This document shows, piece after piece, positions 13,220 through 13,222 of a stretch of DNA of 13,222 bases. Origin of the DNA: Gammaproteobacteria bacterium (GTDB taxonomy: Bacteria > Pseudomonadota > Gammaproteobacteria > Chromatiales > Sedimenticolaceae); assembly GCA_020445245.1 (NCBI GenBank), contig JAGRHB010000022.1, positions 1 to 13,222 of the forward strand. The letters are read 5' to 3'. The notes under the pieces are model-generated. The model saw only the letters and a program-made list of their open reading frames with translations. It did no database searches and was not told the origin of the DNA. The position numbers and the translations under genes were made by a program. Numbering within the stretch: the first letter of the stretch is position 1; every line of letters begins with the position of its first letter.

Positions 13220-13222
13220 GAT

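Overview
The window is GC-rich chromosomal DNA that reads as a gammaproteobacterium. The nadK-recN pair on the minus strand, gammaproteobacterial-type NadK and RecN proteins, and a large set of periplasmic multihaem cytochromes fit an anaerobically respiring or sulfur/nitrogen-cycling lineage (Chromatiales-like). That placement is inference from gene content. No rRNA, tRNA, transposase, CRISPR array or phage gene is visible.

Region 1 (58-6421) is a respiratory cytochrome island with two transcription units. The first (58-3770, plus strand) encodes a pentahaem c554-like cytochrome, an octahaem protein of the hydroxylamine oxidoreductase (HAO) family, a tetrahaem NapC/NrfH-type quinol dehydrogenase and a small two-helix membrane protein. 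The HAO protein appears to lack the cross-linking tyrosine of true HAO, so it is probably reductive, like the HaoA/CycX pair of Epsilonproteobacteria. The second unit (4086-5810 and 5810-6421, plus strand) encodes an octahaem tetrathionate reductase (OTR) family cytochrome with a C-terminal membrane helix, overlapping a four-helix di-haem cytochrome b. Each unit therefore pairs a periplasmic octahaem reductase with a membrane module able to take electrons from quinol. Likely substrates are nitrite, hydroxylamine or tetrathionate. The five c-type cytochromes and cytochrome b together carry 25 CxxCH motifs plus b haems.

Between the two units lies a second small two-helix protein (3801-4046, minus). 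It appears to be a diverged paralogue of the one at 3522-3770: both have a CK-x-LR start, a Pro-Leu in helix 2 and a terminal C-x-H. Its gene has a very good sigma70-like promoter (TTGACC, 17 bp, TTTAAT) overlapped by an AT-rich dyad, and it is divergent from the OTR gene, whose start codon is hard to place. This paired small-protein family and its switch-like promoter are the most novel parts of the window.

Region 2 (6472-10439, minus strand) holds an 887-residue tandem U32 protein of the RlhA/DUF3656 type, a small two-helix membrane protein of unknown function and a TauE/SafE (TSUP) family anion exporter. Region 3 (10650-13219, minus strand) holds recN and nadK, 14 nt apart; nadK reaches the window edge. 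Region 2 and region 3 are separated by about 210 nt of AT-rich non-coding DNA.
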